A stretch of DNA of 14,979 bases from Lachnospiraceae bacterium UBA3826 (GTDB taxonomy: Bacteria; Bacillota; Clostridia; Lachnospirales; Lachnospiraceae), in NCBI GenBank assembly GCA_002393095.1, contig DGII01000171.1, positions 1 through 14,979 of the forward strand, written 5' to 3'. Each line of letters opens with the position of its first letter. The first letter of the stretch is position 1. Below are positions 14,338-14,979 of the stretch, piece by piece. Made by a program: the position numbers and the translations under genes. A model generated the notes under the pieces. The model was not told where the DNA came from, did no database searches, and worked only from the letters and a program-made list of their open reading frames with translations.

Positions 14338-14979
14338 TCACTTCTTATTCTCGTTATATACCTTCTTAGCCTCTTCCCAGCCGACCTTGGCACCGGCAAT
14401 TCCTGCCTTGGCAACCTCGACTCCGGTATTGACAACATCCTTGGCAAGCTCCTTGCCCGACTTGGCTATATCCTTAGCCGTCTCCTTGGCAGAATCCTTG
14501 TTATTGGCTACGAAGTCCTTAGCCGCACCCGCTGCGCTCTTAGCCTTGGTACGTACATCACCTGCGACATCCTTGGCCTTATCCTTCACATCATCAAAGG
14601 CTTTCTGTATCTTCTCCTCAAGTCCTTCGCTTCCGCCCTTGCCATATGCAATTGCAGCCTGTGCAGCCGCAAGTCTGGCGATGGGAACTCTGTAGGGTGA
14701 GCATGATACATAATCAAGTCCTATTCTATGGCAGAACTCTACAGATGTGGGATCTCCGCCATGCTCTCCGCATATTCCTATATGAAGGTTCGGATTAACC
14801 GGCTTTCCGAGCTTGATAGACAGCTCCATAAGCTTTCCTACACCATCCTGATCGATACGTGCGAAGGGATCGTTCTCGAATATTTTGCTCTCATAGTATG
14901 CCTGTAAGAACTTGCCGGCATCATCTCTTGAGAATCCGTAGGTCATCTGTGTAAGATCGTTGGTACCGAAGCAGAAGAA
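14338..14979 (-). CDS. ppdK: Pyruvate phosphate dikinase, C-terminal part with an unusual LEA-like tail
   Basis: The last 213 residues are visible; the start lies beyond the window edge. FGTNDLTQMTYGFSRDDAG, then FARIDQDGVGKL, then HIGICGEHGGDP with the catalytic Cys, and CSPYRVPIARLAAAQAAI are the signature end of the pyruvate-binding TIM barrel. The enzyme converts PEP, AMP and pyrophosphate to pyruvate, ATP and phosphate, or the reverse, in the cytoplasm; it is common in fermenting Clostridia. Usual dikinases stop within a few residues of AAQAAI, but here about 100 further residues follow in frame (14341 to about 14646): first YGKGGSEGLEEK, then a repetitive Ala/Lys/Asp-rich stretch such as KDKAKDVAGDV and KETAKDIAKSGKELAKDV, ending WEEAKKVYNENKK. 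It resembles late-embryogenesis-abundant or other amphipathic 11-mer helices. No frameshift is needed. Confidence 0.93.
   Translation of the reverse strand, partial: FFCFGTNDLTQMTYGFSRDDAGKFLQAYYESKIFENDPFARIDQDGVGKLMELSIKLGKPVNPNLHIGICGEHGGDPTSVEFCHRIGLDYVSCSPYRVPIARLAAAQAAIAYGKGGSEGLEEKIQKAFDDVKDKAKDVAGDVRTKAKSAAGAAKDFVANNKDSAKETAKDIAKSGKELAKDVVNTGVEVAKAGIAGAKVGWEEAKKVYNENKK

Noticed and set aside
14311..14700. Open plus-strand frames opposite the dikinase tail
   Set aside because: They arise from the regular Ala/Lys/Asp codons of the tail read backwards; no ribosome site, and the minus frame is continuous with the dikinase.
1..14979. CRISPR arrays, tRNA genes, insertion sequences, phage or defence genes
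   Set aside because: No regularly spaced repeats, cloverleaf-like sequences, transposase or nuclease motifs were seen on either strand.

Overview
The window looks like chromosomal DNA from a Gram-positive gut or rumen anaerobe of the Clostridia, most likely Lachnospiraceae. The evidence is strong AGGAGG-type ribosome sites, moderate GC genes with AT-rich spacers, lipoprotein signals of the MKKKILASIL...LTACG type, a pyruvate phosphate dikinase next to a maltose ABC operon with no linked ATPase gene, and a NusG-II/ApbE/Gx-transporter neighbourhood. The assignment is inference from protein style; there is no rRNA in the window.

Layout. Left end (1-1837, all minus strand): the start of a short-type alanyl-tRNA synthetase-like gene (cut by the window edge), an EamA-family exporter and a Gx-transporter/heptaprenyl diphosphate synthase component I-like membrane protein. 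Divergent from these, on the plus strand, is a membrane-anchored fusion of a NusG domain II with an ApbE flavin transferase (1913-3229). It meets a minus-strand three-gene unit head-on: small multidrug export-like protein, a DUF2298 'YYY' membrane protein and a second polytopic protein of similar style, coupled by a 1-nt and a 4-nt overlap and served by a good promoter at 7701-7729. An AT-rich gene-poor stretch of roughly 570 nt follows, then one small plus-strand membrane protein (8306-8641).

The right half is a minus-strand maltose/maltodextrin unit, read malE (lipoprotein binding protein), malF, malG, then an exported GH13 alpha-amylase-family lipoprotein. The amylase would cut alpha-glucans at the cell surface, MalE would capture the oligosaccharides and MalFG would import them using an ATPase encoded elsewhere. 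malE has a recognisable sigma-A-type promoter, whose -35 lies in one arm of a 10-nt inverted repeat, flanked by paired TTACTAAA direct repeats that may be operators. Two consecutive hairpins lie between malE and malF and a weaker one lies before the amylase, suggesting stepwise lowering of expression along the operon. Upstream is the C-terminal end of pyruvate phosphate dikinase.

The most unusual items are a roughly 100-residue Ala/Lys/Asp-rich, LEA-like tail fused in frame to pyruvate phosphate dikinase, the NusG-II/ApbE fusion, the DUF2298 pair in a Clostridia-like genome, and the repeat architecture around the malE promoter. No CRISPR array, tRNA, insertion sequence or obvious defence system was seen.
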